From: Methanobrevibacter sp.
GTDB lineage: Archaea > Methanobacteriota > Methanobacteria > Methanobacteriales > Methanobacteriaceae
Reading direction: 5' to 3'
NCBI GenBank assembly: GCA_009777005.1
Contig: WRMT01000151.1
Span: forward strand, 1-7,383
DNA length: 7,383 nucleotides
The notes under the pieces were generated by a model. That model was not told where the DNA came from and did no database searches. It was given only the letters and a program-made list of their open reading frames with translations. Positions 1-5,693 of this stretch are shown piece after piece; within the stretch, counting starts at the first letter, position 1, and the number at the start of each line of letters is the position of its first letter. The position numbers and the translations under genes were made by a program.

Positions 1-186
1 AATAATGATTTTTCTTAAATTTAGATATAAAGAATTTAAATAATATTTTTATTAAAAAAGAATAAATTAACAATTTTTATTAATAAAATAATTAAATAAA
101 ATTTTTTAAGTTTAATTAAAGTTAATTATAATTATTAATATTTACAAACATTATTATCATCAAATTGATTAAATATAATTAAAAAT

Positions 187-191
187 AGGTG
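187..191 (+). promoter_or_regulatory. Shine-Dalgarno site that decides the start at 197
   Basis: AGGTG matches the archaeal anti-Shine-Dalgarno sequence and lies 5 nt before an in-frame CTG. No ATG, GTG or TTG in this frame lies between the upstream stop (194-196) and 353. This site is the main reason for extending the gene upstream of its first ATG. Confidence 0.5.
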
Positions 192-196
192 TTTAA

Positions 197-724
197 CTGA
201 ATAAAGAAGCCATAAAAAGAATTTTAAAATTTACTCTCAAAGAAAAAGAGATAATTAAAGCTCTTGATTTACCTGAAGAAGTATTTTTACCATTAATTTT
301 TTCTCTTAGATTTGGTGGAGATTGGAGTGTAAATAAAAATTCTAAAAAATTAATGTCAGTAAAAGAAAAGATAACTAGCTATGACAAGGAAAAAAAGATA
401 GGTTATACTTTAGAAACAATTTATCTCTTTTGTAATCCAGTTTTACTAAAAGAAGAAGGTAAAGTATATAGGATGGAAAAGTGTGGAAATAAAAATCAAA
501 GAGAATTAGTTGAAAGACCTTATTCTGTTGAATTAACTGGAGATTATATTTTAAAAGCTGTTTTAAACCCTAAAGATATGAAAATAGCTATTAAACATAT
601 AAAAGGTCCATTGACTTTTTTTGGACCTGCTGCTTATGGATCTTCCCATGAATTAGAACACTTAGAAAATGAAAATATTAAAGGTATTGCTTTTTGGGAC
701 TTTGAATATGTTTTAGATGAATGA
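197..724 (+). CDS. Divergent peptide-deformylase-like metalloprotein, probable CTG start
   Basis: The frame is open from a stop at 194-196 to the TGA at 722-724, giving 175 residues if CTG at 197 is the start. The first ATG, at 353, would remove 52 plausible residues and has no Shine-Dalgarno sequence, whereas AGGTG at 187-191 sits 5 nt before the CTG. The C-terminal two thirds resemble polypeptide deformylase: a CNPVLLKEEG segment like the family's NPxL strand, MEKC with Cys96 where deformylases have EGC, an RELVERP stretch, then HELEH (His151, Glu152, His155) followed by a hydrophobic strand. Cys plus HExxH is the family's metal-binding arrangement. The GxGxAAxQ motif is not recognisable, and the Cys-to-His distance (55) exceeds the usual 42-43, so canonical deformylation is doubtful. 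The gene is convergent with the next one. The family call is from motifs only; the substrate is unknown. Confidence 0.6.
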   Translation: MNKEAIKRILKFTLKEKEIIKALDLPEEVFLPLIFSLRFGGDWSVNKNSKKLMSVKEKITSYDKEKKIGYTLETIYLFCNPVLLKEEGKVYRMEKCGNKNQRELVERPYSVELTGDYILKAVLNPKDMKIAIKHIKGPLTFFGPAAYGSSHELEHLENENIKGIAFWDFEYVLDE

Positions 725-770
725 AAATTTTTTAAAACAAATCAATACACAAAGAACCGAAAAAAACAAA

Positions 771-834
771 TTATAAATAAAGAATTATATGTCTATTTTC
801 TTTATAAAAAGAATATTACTATCTTTATTTATAA
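771..834. terminator. Hairpin-rich gap between convergent genes, possible bidirectional terminator
   Basis: TTATAAATAAAGA at 771-783 is perfectly complementary to 822-834 (13 bp, 38-nt loop). Inside the loop, TTCTTT at 798-803 pairs with AAAGAA at 808-813 around a 4-nt loop. The structure fills the gap between the plus-strand stop at 724 and the minus-strand gene's stop codon (825-827), which it overlaps. Position and symmetry suit termination from both sides; the pairing is A/T-rich and therefore weak. Confidence 0.4.
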
Positions 835-1535
835 TATTTTCTGTCATAGTTGTCTAAATATGCATATTGTCCTTTTTCATCAGAGCCAAAACGGGGTTTT
901 TTAGGGCTCATTGTTGTAGACATCCAATTGTGGTAATCAGTTTTAAATACACAGTTTGTATACTGAATAGTGTCCCCAGATACACTCCAAGAACCTTTAA
1001 ATTCAGACTTAGTCCGTGAAATTCTACCAGTATTATCTACAGAAGTACGAGTGATTGATTCTGAAAAAGTTTTATCTTCTCTAAATGTAGTAATGATTGT
1101 TGGGTTGCCAAAATAGGACCATACACCTAATAGTTTTTTTTCAGTTGTACTCAAGCTCGGACTTTTTTTCTTCCATTGTGCAAAGTAAGTCACACTTTTA
1201 CTTGGTTTGGTGTTTTTACTTATTTTTGTACCACCAGTTTTTTTAGTGTACCAACCTTTGAATGTATATCCACTTCGTTTAGGTGATGCAGTAAGTTTAT
1301 TTATCTTAGAACCTTTTTTAACAGTAGTAGCTACTGTCTTCTTGTTCCCTATTTTACCACCATTAGCATCCCAAATAATCTTGCAAGAAACAACTTTTTC
1401 TTTAGATTCAATAAGGATTCCTGTATCTTTTTTTTCATCTTTAGGCACACTTACTGCAAAAGATGTAGCTAATACCATTGTAAACATTAGCATAGCTATT
1501 GCCAATACCATAACTATTTTTTTAATGGATTTCAT
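825..1535 (-). CDS. Secreted protein with one Listeria/Bacteroides (InlB-type) repeat
   Basis: A 236-residue exported protein. Residues 1-27 form a signal peptide: a KSIKK basic start, a hydrophobic core from about 7 to 24, and a likely cut after SFA. Residues 52-121 are a single Listeria-Bacteroides repeat (Flg_new/InlB B-repeat type), recognised by WDANGGKIG, YTFKGWYTKKTGG and the closing YFAQW. A Lys/Ser linker leads to a C-terminal part (about 134-236) with LLGVWSY, TTFREDKTFS and GSWSVSGDTIQY, the pattern of small lipocalin-like beta-barrel domains that bind unknown ligands. No transmembrane or cell-wall anchor is seen, so it is probably released or loosely bound. AAGGAG lies 10-11 nt before the ATG, with a TATA-like box further upstream. 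Such repeats are common in surface proteins of gut methanogens and Firmicutes; the exact role is unknown. Confidence 0.8.
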   Translation of the reverse strand: MKSIKKIVMVLAIAMLMFTMVLATSFAVSVPKDEKKDTGILIESKEKVVSCKIIWDANGGKIGNKKTVATTVKKGSKINKLTASPKRSGYTFKGWYTKKTGGTKISKNTKPSKSVTYFAQWKKKSPSLSTTEKKLLGVWSYFGNPTIITTFREDKTFSESITRTSVDNTGRISRTKSEFKGSWSVSGDTIQYTNCVFKTDYHNWMSTTMSPKKPRFGSDEKGQYAYLDNYDRKYYK

Positions 1536-1568
1536 ATTTTTAAATCTCCTTTTATGATTTTATTTAGA

Positions 1569-1636
1569 AAATAGCTAGTATAAATAGCCAAATAGCTACA
1601 AAATAACTATTTTTAAAATTAAGTTCAGCTATTTTT
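1569..1636. repeat. Cluster of AAATAGCTA-like repeats over the promoter
   Basis: AAATAGCTA occurs at 1569-1577 and 1590-1598, AAATAGCCA at 1582-1590, the variant AAATAACTA at 1601-1609, and the inverted form AGCTATTTTT at 1627-1636. Spacing is irregular (about 13, 8 and 11 nt). The cluster overlaps and flanks the TATA-like box of the secreted-protein gene, so it may be an operator; this is inference from position. Confidence 0.35.
1579..1586 (-). promoter_or_regulatory. TATA-like box of the secreted-protein gene
   Basis: On the minus strand TATTTATA lies about 45 nt before the start codon. Transcription starting about 25 nt downstream would begin near 1557, just ahead of the Shine-Dalgarno sequence at 1546-1549. 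The box sits within a cluster of ATAGCTA-like repeats. Confidence 0.45.
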
Positions 1637-1852
1637 AATTCATAGTTAAACGTATTTTATTTTTTTATACAAGATTTAGTACAATTATAATGTTTAAAAT
1701 CAAATATATTTAAATATTTCCAATTAAAAATATTTAAAATAATAAGTGAAAGGGAGGAGGAGTATAAATTATTTTAATGAAATTTTTTTGGAAAATATTG
1801 AAAAATAAGATGTAAAATGTAATATTATTGAAAATTATTAAAAATAAACTCA

Positions 1853-1875
1853 AAAATCCTGATTTAAAGGATTTT
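1853..1875. other. Hairpin, 8-bp stem
   Basis: AAAATCCT at 1853-1860 pairs with AGGATTTT at 1868-1875 around a 7-nt loop. It contains rare G/C pairs in a nearly pure A/T region. No gene ends just upstream on either strand, so a terminator role is not supported. Confidence 0.3.
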
Positions 1876-1984
1876 AAAAATATTATTAAAAAAATTATAA
1901 AAATTTTTTAAGAGGAGGTAAAAAGAGAACTATTAATTATATTAAGTATAACTGTTTTTTTTTTGAAAAATTATTTAGAGGTAT

Positions 1985-2116
1985 AATTTTTTTCATACTG
2001 TCCAGCTAATCATGAATTTCTTCAATTGTCTTATCTTTCCATAAATCTTTTCTCCATTCCGTAGTCAATTTTTACTTTGCAAAAGAGGTTCTTATGAATA
2101 ATCTCCGAATTCTTTT
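1985..2116 (-). pseudogene. Possible decayed coding fragment
   Basis: Read on the minus strand in one frame, this stretch gives KRIRRLFIRTSFAK, a stop (2072-2074), then KLT and TEWRKDLWKDKTIEEIHD, a second stop (2006-2008) and LDSMKKI. The amino-acid mix looks protein-like and is unlike translations of the surrounding A/T runs, but two stops interrupt it and there is no start signal. I do not recognise a family. It could be the end of a small gene that has decayed beside the insertion sequence, or chance. Confidence 0.25.
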
Positions 2117-2237
2117 TCAAGAAAAAATTGTATTAAATTTAGGAATTGGAAATTTTCTTACATTGAAAAATTGAAGATTTTAAAAAAGAAGTTTTCCTTG
2201 ATTTTAAAAATTAAAATTAATGAGATTGATTTTTTTT

Positions 2238-2261
2238 GGTATTGACCCTTTATTATACTGA
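2238..2261 (+). repeat. Left terminal inverted repeat of the IS
   Basis: Starts GGTATTGACCCTT and ends TATACTGA. Compared with the complement of the right end, 21 of 24 positions are identical: 13 outer and 8 inner bases, with three mismatches between. Confidence 0.9.
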
Positions 2262-2263
2262 AG

Positions 2264-2273
2264 TTTTATATGG
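2264..2273 (+). promoter_or_regulatory. TATA-like box of the IS transposase
   Basis: TTTTATATGG just inside the left terminal repeat lies about 40 nt before the transposase ATG. A start about 25 nt downstream would fall at the edge of the AAGGTGA ribosome-binding site (2296-2302). The element therefore probably carries its own promoter. Confidence 0.4.
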
Positions 2274-2309
2274 TAGTTTATTTATATTATAATTTAAGGT
2301 GATTATATT

Positions 2310-2780
2310 ATGGGTAGACGTGGTCCTAAGCCGAGTTTTGTTGATGTTCCTTGTCCTAATAAAGATTGTGAGGATTATGGAAAGATTGATAATGAAAATA
2401 TTCTGGGTAATGGTACTTATAAAACTAAAAATGGGATTGTTCATAAATATATCTGCAAAACATGCTCTAAAACTTTTACATCTCGTGCAAACACGATTTT
2501 GCATGATTTAAGAACTGATGAGGCTACTGTTTTTTTAGCTTTAAAAATGATTTTAAAAGGTATGAATCTTAGATCAACAGCGGAAATTTTAGAAGTTAAA
2601 TTAGATACTGTGCGAAGATGGTTGAAAATATCTGCAATGCATAGTGAAGAAGTTAATAAAATTTTAATGAAAAATTTAGATGTTGATAAAGTTGAACTTG
2701 ATGAATTGTGGACTTTTGTTAAAAAAAAACGTATCCGAGAATGGACTGCCAATCAGAAGATGAAAGATGGATTTGGTTAA
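2310..2780 (+). CDS. IS1-family transposase, upstream frame (InsA-like)
   Basis: This 156-residue frame holds the DNA-binding half of the transposase. Cys15, Cys20, Cys49 and Cys52 form a zinc ribbon; residues about 84-108 (LRSTAEILEVKLDTVRRWLK) form a helix-turn-helix. ELDELW at 129-134 corresponds to EMDEQW of IS1 and supplies the first catalytic aspartate, Asp131. AAGGTGA ends 7 nt before the ATG. After Lys140 the reading meets nine A residues (2721-2729). Without a shift it adds 16 unrelated residues and stops at 2778-2780; a -1 shift joins it to the downstream frame and gives a 375-residue transposase. In IS1 itself the short InsA product represses transposition; whether the 156-residue product does so here is inference. 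Confidence 0.85.
   Translation: MGRRGPKPSFVDVPCPNKDCEDYGKIDNENILGNGTYKTKNGIVHKYICKTCSKTFTSRANTILHDLRTDEATVFLALKMILKGMNLRSTAEILEVKLDTVRRWLKISAMHSEEVNKILMKNLDVDKVELDELWTFVKKKRIREWTANQKMKDGFG
2721..2730 (+). other. A9C slippery run joining the two transposase frames
   Basis: Zero-frame codons are GTT AAA AAA AAA CGT. A -1 slip re-reads base 2729 and gives KKK followed by TYPRMDCQ. The -1 frame has a TAA at 2720-2722 just before the run, so the frames overlap only from here to 2780. IS1 uses an A6C run at the equivalent place. Ribosomal -1 shifting, RNA-polymerase slippage adding an A, or a plain one-base mutation would all fit. Confidence 0.7.
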
Positions 2781-3436
2781 GTTTTGCAACAGAACATAGG
2801 CTAATTTTATCTGCCCATCTGGGAGATATGACTCAAAAAGCAGCGAATGAAGTTGTAAAACAAACATGTGATAGAATAAATGAAAATAATCTTCCTTTGT
2901 TTGTCACTGATGGGAGAAAATACTATAAACAAGCATTGCTTGATAGATACAGTTATATTGTTGAATTTCCGAAAACAGGGAAGCGAGGAAGACCCAGAAA
3001 ATCAAAACAAATTCCTTTAAAGAAATTAAAATATGCTCAAATTGTGAAGGAAAAAGTTGGTGGGAAACTTAGCAATATCATTAAAAGAATAATATTTGGT
3101 GATTGTAGTAGTATTGATGATTCAAAAATCTCTACTTCTTTAATTGAACGGGAAAATTTAAATTTAAGGCAAGAAAACAAAAGATTAGCAAGAAAAACAT
3201 TAGCTTATTCCAAAGAAGATGAATGGCTACAATATCAAGTTACTTTGCAAATGACTTCACATAACTTCACACGACCACATGCAGCTCTTAAAAAAGAAAA
3301 TTTAAAACAAATAAATGGTAAAACATGGAAAAAACACGATAAAATGACACCCATGATGTCTATAGGTCGTACAAAACATATATGGTCTTTAAAAGAATTA
3401 TTAATATATCCTTATCACAAAAATATCAGTATATAG
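2741..3436 (+). CDS. IS1-family transposase, downstream frame (InsB-like catalytic half)
   Basis: The frame is open from 2723; the first ATG is at 2741, with no good ribosome-binding site, so it is probably expressed only as a fusion to the upstream frame. Counted from that ATG (231 residues), it carries Asp57 in FVTDGRKYY, matching WMTDG of IS1, and Glu136 in LIERENLNLRQ followed by RLARKTLAYSK, matching the IERHNLNLRQ signature. Together with Asp131 of the upstream frame these complete the DDE triad. A basic stretch (about 78-105, KTGKRGRPRKSKQ) lies between the second and third acidic residues and looks like an insertion relative to short IS1 transposases. The last residues are encoded within the right terminal repeat. 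Confidence 0.88.
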   Translation: MDCQSEDERWIWLSFATEHRLILSAHLGDMTQKAANEVVKQTCDRINENNLPLFVTDGRKYYKQALLDRYSYIVEFPKTGKRGRPRKSKQIPLKKLKYAQIVKEKVGGKLSNIIKRIIFGDCSSIDDSKISTSLIERENLNLRQENKRLARKTLAYSKEDEWLQYQVTLQMTSHNFTRPHAALKKENLKQINGKTWKKHDKMTPMMSIGRTKHIWSLKELLIYPYHKNISI

Positions 3437-3449
3437 AAGGGTCAATACC
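3426..3449 (-). repeat. Right terminal inverted repeat of the IS
   Basis: Its complement starts GGTATTGACCCTT and ends TATACTGA, mirroring the left end with three central mismatches. It includes the last codons and the TAG stop of the transposase. Confidence 0.9.
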
Positions 3450-3774
3450 GAATAATAAGAAAATAAAAAATATAATAAGAAAAATAATAATTATATATTT
3501 TATTTAATTTTAATTTAAATATATTATATTATTTAAAATATAAATTATACTTTAAATTAGTGTTATTTTTAAAAAATAAAGAAAAATCTTGTTTTTCTAC
3601 TTTAAAATAAAATAAAAAATTTTTTAGAATTTATTTCTTAAAAACATTATCAAAGTGATTTTAGAAAAATTTAAAAACAATTAATACTTACAAATTTTAT
3701 TTTCAAGGCTATAAACTAATCAATATAAAAGATATGAATAATAATAAAATGATAAATATTGAATAAATCATAAA
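3450..3774. other. AT-rich gap between IS and mmp17
   Basis: No gene is seen. Downstream of the mmp17 stop on the minus strand there is a weak hairpin (ATGAT at 3750-3754 with ATCAT at 3768-3772) running into T-rich sequence, which could end the operon's transcript. The blocks AAAAACATTAT (3640-3650), TTAATACTTA (3681-3690) and TTTTCAAGGCTATAAAC (3700-3716) recur in the same order downstream of the VOC gene. Confidence 0.5.
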
Positions 3775-4332
3775 TCATTGATTTTTTAATTCTTCTACAT
3801 ATTCAAGACCTTTATCAAGCCATTCGTCCTTAATCAATTCATCAGTACATACAATAGCTATAACATCCCCATCAGAAATGTCTCTAATAATTCTAAATCC
3901 TTCTGGAATAATTCTAAAAGCTGCATCATAAACTCTTTTTTTAAGATTTTCATGAGGATCATCTATAACTAAATCTTTTAGATTTTTTTGCTTTCCATCT
4001 AAAATTACATTAAATCTATTAGGTTGATGAACATTTTCCCTGCCTCTTTCTCCCCATAGCTTTTTTAAAATATTTGGAAGAAAATTTTCATCTATAACTC
4101 TTATTATGGTCTTATCTTCTTCTTTATCATATTTTACAGTAGCTACATCACTAAGAGGAGTGAAACTAGAGGTTTTACCAAGTTTCATAGCTAAAATAAA
4201 AACAACTTCTTCAGGATCAACACATACTCTCATATCATTAATTGATGGAGATAGCTGAAGGTCTTGAAATATTTGTTTAATAATCATTTCATAAACCTTT
4301 GCTCCTTCTTTATCATTAGATTTAACTAACAT
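3775..4332 (-). CDS. mmp17: Methanogenesis marker protein 17
   Basis: This 185-residue soluble protein matches the methanogenesis marker 17 family in length and in its EGAKVYEMII start, the VCVDPEEVVFILAMK segment, the FNVILDGKQ stretch and the C-terminal RVYDAAFRIIPEGFRIIRDI and VCTDELI segments. The family is essentially restricted to methanogens and relatives. As I recall, structural work on the ATP-dependent activation complex of methyl-coenzyme M reductase places Mmp17 with Mmp3, Mmp7, McrC and component A2. No catalytic motif can be named. The ATG follows GAGGGAG by 4 nt. It is the last gene of mmp5-mmp15-mmp17, separated from mmp15 by 122 bp instead of being packed against it. That gap contains copies of its own first codons. 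Family assignment is strong; function is by association. Confidence 0.88.
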   Translation of the reverse strand: MLVKSNDKEGAKVYEMIIKQIFQDLQLSPSINDMRVCVDPEEVVFILAMKLGKTSSFTPLSDVATVKYDKEEDKTIIRVIDENFLPNILKKLWGERGRENVHQPNRFNVILDGKQKNLKDLVIDDPHENLKKRVYDAAFRIIPEGFRIIRDISDGDVIAIVCTDELIKDEWLDKGLEYVEELKNQ

Positions 4333-4429
4333 TTTTCTCCCTCAAAAATCTCAAAAAAATTTATCATTAGATTTAACACTTACTTACCTTTAAAAATCTA
4401 GAAACTTTATCATTAAATTTAACTAACAT
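4309..4429 (-). repeat. Three imperfect copies of the mmp17 start region
   Basis: The 24-base segment that encodes the first eight codons of mmp17 (4309-4332) recurs at 4406-4429 with one mismatch, and its first 18 bases recur exactly at 4360-4377. Copies 2 and 3 also share the adjoining AAAAATCT block (units 4344-4377 and 4392-4423). The pattern indicates successive local duplication in the mmp15-mmp17 gap. Confidence 0.8.
4373..4429 (-). CDS. Short upstream ORF derived from the mmp17 start
   Basis: Eighteen codons, MLVKFNDKVSRFLKVSKC, begin in the outermost repeat copy. The first eight residues match mmp17 (MLVKSNDK) except for one. GAGG at 4437-4440 lies 7 nt before the ATG, a good ribosome-binding site, and the stop is 40 nt before the mmp17 ATG in a different frame. 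It may be translated and influence ribosome access to mmp17, or be a passive by-product of the duplication. Translation has not been shown. Confidence 0.35.
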   Translation of the reverse strand: MLVKFNDKVSRFLKVSKC

Positions 4430-4454
4430 ATTCATGCCTCAATCTTGGAAATAG

Positions 4455-5693
4455 CTATTTTTCCTGTCTTTTACCCATTCCAGAAACTAAGAGTGCTGCA
4501 CCAACTGCACCAATATGTTGAGAGTATTCAGGAACAACAACATCTATTCCACCTAAGGTTTCACTAACGGCTTTTACCAGACCGGAAATAAGGGATGTTC
4601 CTCCAACTTGAATTAAAGGTTCACGAATATCAATTTCTTGAAGCTGTTGTTCATAAACTTGTTCAGCTACTGAATGACAAGCAGCTGCAGCTACGTCTTC
4701 TTTAGATCCACCAGCAGCTAAAGTAGTAACCAAATCTTGAATACCAAAAACAATACAATAACTATTTAACATAGCCTTTTTATAATCTCCTTTCATAGCT
4801 AATGGTCCAAGTTCAGTAATATCTACATCTAATCTACGAGAAGTCATATCTAAAAATCTTCCTGAAGCTCCTGCACATATTCCTCCCATGGTAAAGTTAT
4901 CAGGTATTCCATTGTTAACTGTTATAACCTTGTTATCCATTCCACCAATATCTAAAACAGTAGCTTCACCTTTTTGATGACCTGATAAATAAACAGCTCC
5001 TTTAGCATTTACAGATAATTCTTCCTGAATTAACTCTGCTTTTAATTCTCTACCAATAGTTAAACGACCATAACCAGTGGTTCCAATCCCATCAATATCA
5101 TCCATGGAATAACCAGTACCTTCAAAAGCTTCATCAGCTCCTTTAGCTACAGACCCTAAAATATCCTTTGTAGCTGTCCAACCAGTGCCAATTACCTTAT
5201 TATTTTCCATTAATACTACTTTAGTTGTTGTAGAACCAGAATCAACTCCAAGAGTCAGTCCTTCCTGTTTTTCACGAGCTAAAATACTTCTTCTAGCTAC
5301 GGTAGTAGCTAATGCTTCCATTCTGATAAATAACTCATCAGCTTTTGTTCTTTCTGTAAATGAGTAAGTTACTACAGGAATTCTTGTATTTTCTTGGATA
5401 AATCTTCTTACTTCATTTCGAACTAATGCCCCTTCAGCACATCTAAAACAAGTAGCTATAAATACTGCATCAGTTTTACTTTTCCCTTCAACAATGGACA
5501 TAGCTCTAGCAATCATTAATTTTAAGCTTGAGCTTTGAGCAGAAAATCCAAATTTTTCATAAGCTTCATCAATATATTCAAGGTCAATTTCAGGAATTAT
5601 TATTTCTGCACCAAAAGTAGTAGCTGCTTTTTCAATCTCTTTTTGAATTCCACTATACTCAGTACCACATGAAATCAAAGCTATTTTAACCAT
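4455..5693 (-). CDS. mmp15: Methanogenesis marker protein 15, BadF/HgdC-type iron-sulfur ATPase
   Basis: The 412-residue protein has two parts. Residues 1-140 are a marker-15-specific N-terminal domain with a CxxC pair (Cys82, Cys85). Residues 147-405 are an ASKHA ATPase of the BadF/BadG/HgdC activator type: phosphate-1 loop GVDSGSTTTK at 149-158, GTTGYGR at 204-210, phosphate-2 DIGGMDNK at 248-255, and an adenosine-binding VGGTSLISG at 363-371. Cys273 (in GGICAGASGRF) and Cys313 (in NSYCIVFG) match the two cysteines that hold one [4Fe-4S] cluster between subunits in HgdC. Relatives use ATP to drive low-potential electron transfer, so a role in reductive maturation or activation of methyl-coenzyme M reductase is attractive but inferred. 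The ATG lies within the end of mmp5 (8-bp overlap), with GGAGG at 5700-5704 inside that gene, so the two are translationally coupled. Confidence 0.93.
   Translation of the reverse strand: MVKIALISCGTEYSGIQKEIEKAATTFGAEIIIPEIDLEYIDEAYEKFGFSAQSSSLKLMIARAMSIVEGKSKTDAVFIATCFRCAEGALVRNEVRRFIQENTRIPVVTYSFTERTKADELFIRMEALATTVARRSILAREKQEGLTLGVDSGSTTTKVVLMENNKVIGTGWTATKDILGSVAKGADEAFEGTGYSMDDIDGIGTTGYGRLTIGRELKAELIQEELSVNAKGAVYLSGHQKGEATVLDIGGMDNKVITVNNGIPDNFTMGGICAGASGRFLDMTSRRLDVDITELGPLAMKGDYKKAMLNSYCIVFGIQDLVTTLAAGGSKEDVAAAACHSVAEQVYEQQLQEIDIREPLIQVGGTSLISGLVKAVSETLGGIDVVVPEYSQHIGAVGAALLVSGMGKRQEK

Larger units (their letters stand above)
1637..2237. other. AT-rich non-coding stretch before the insertion sequence
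   Basis: No convincing gene is present. Purine tracts resembling strong ribosome-binding sites occur at 1752-1762 (GGGAGGAGGAG) and 1912-1919 (GAGGAGGT), but neither leads into an open frame of useful length. A hairpin with an 8-bp stem (AAAATCCT/AGGATTTT) lies at 1853-1875. The section 1985-2116 is less AT-rich and may be a gene remnant, listed separately. Confidence 0.6.
2238..3449 (+). mobile_element. IS1-family insertion sequence, complete, 1212 bp
   Basis: The element is bounded by imperfect 24-bp terminal inverted repeats beginning GGTATTG, which fits the GGnnnTG ends of the IS1 family. It carries one transposase in two overlapping frames covering nearly its whole length; the transposase stop codon (3434-3436) lies inside the right repeat. 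The family call rests on the protein: an N-terminal zinc ribbon and helix-turn-helix, ELDELW, FVTDG and the IERxNLNLRQ signature. At over 1.2 kb it is longer than classical IS1 (under 0.8 kb), suggesting one of the larger IS1 subgroups found in archaea. The flanking 8-9 bases (T8 on the left, gaataataa on the right) show no target duplication. Both ends and all catalytic residues are present, so it may still be active. Confidence 0.88.

Noticed and set aside
1207..1557. Open plus-strand frame of 116 codons opposite the secreted-protein gene
   Set aside because: It is the shadow of a gene with a clear signal peptide, repeat domain and ribosome-binding site on the other strand; its translation is only low-complexity hydrophobic sequence.
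1777..1815. Twelve-codon ORF after the GGGAGGAGGAG tract
   Set aside because: The spacing to the ATG is 14 nt, the product is tiny and low in complexity, and nothing supports translation.
2253..2867. Several short open frames on both strands within the IS (2253-2504, 2299-2511, 2441-2752, 2676-2867)
   Set aside because: All overlap the transposase frames, which carry recognisable zinc-ribbon and DDE motifs; the others show no family features.
2238..3449. Identity with ISM1, the insertion sequence known from Methanobrevibacter smithii
   Set aside because: Size is similar, but the transposase carries IS1-family signatures (ELDELW, FVTDG, IERxNLNLRQ), whereas ISM1 is, as I recall, classed outside IS1.
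5185..5367. Open plus-strand frame of 60 codons inside mmp15
   Set aside because: It is antisense to the conserved ATPase core of mmp15 and lacks a ribosome-binding site.
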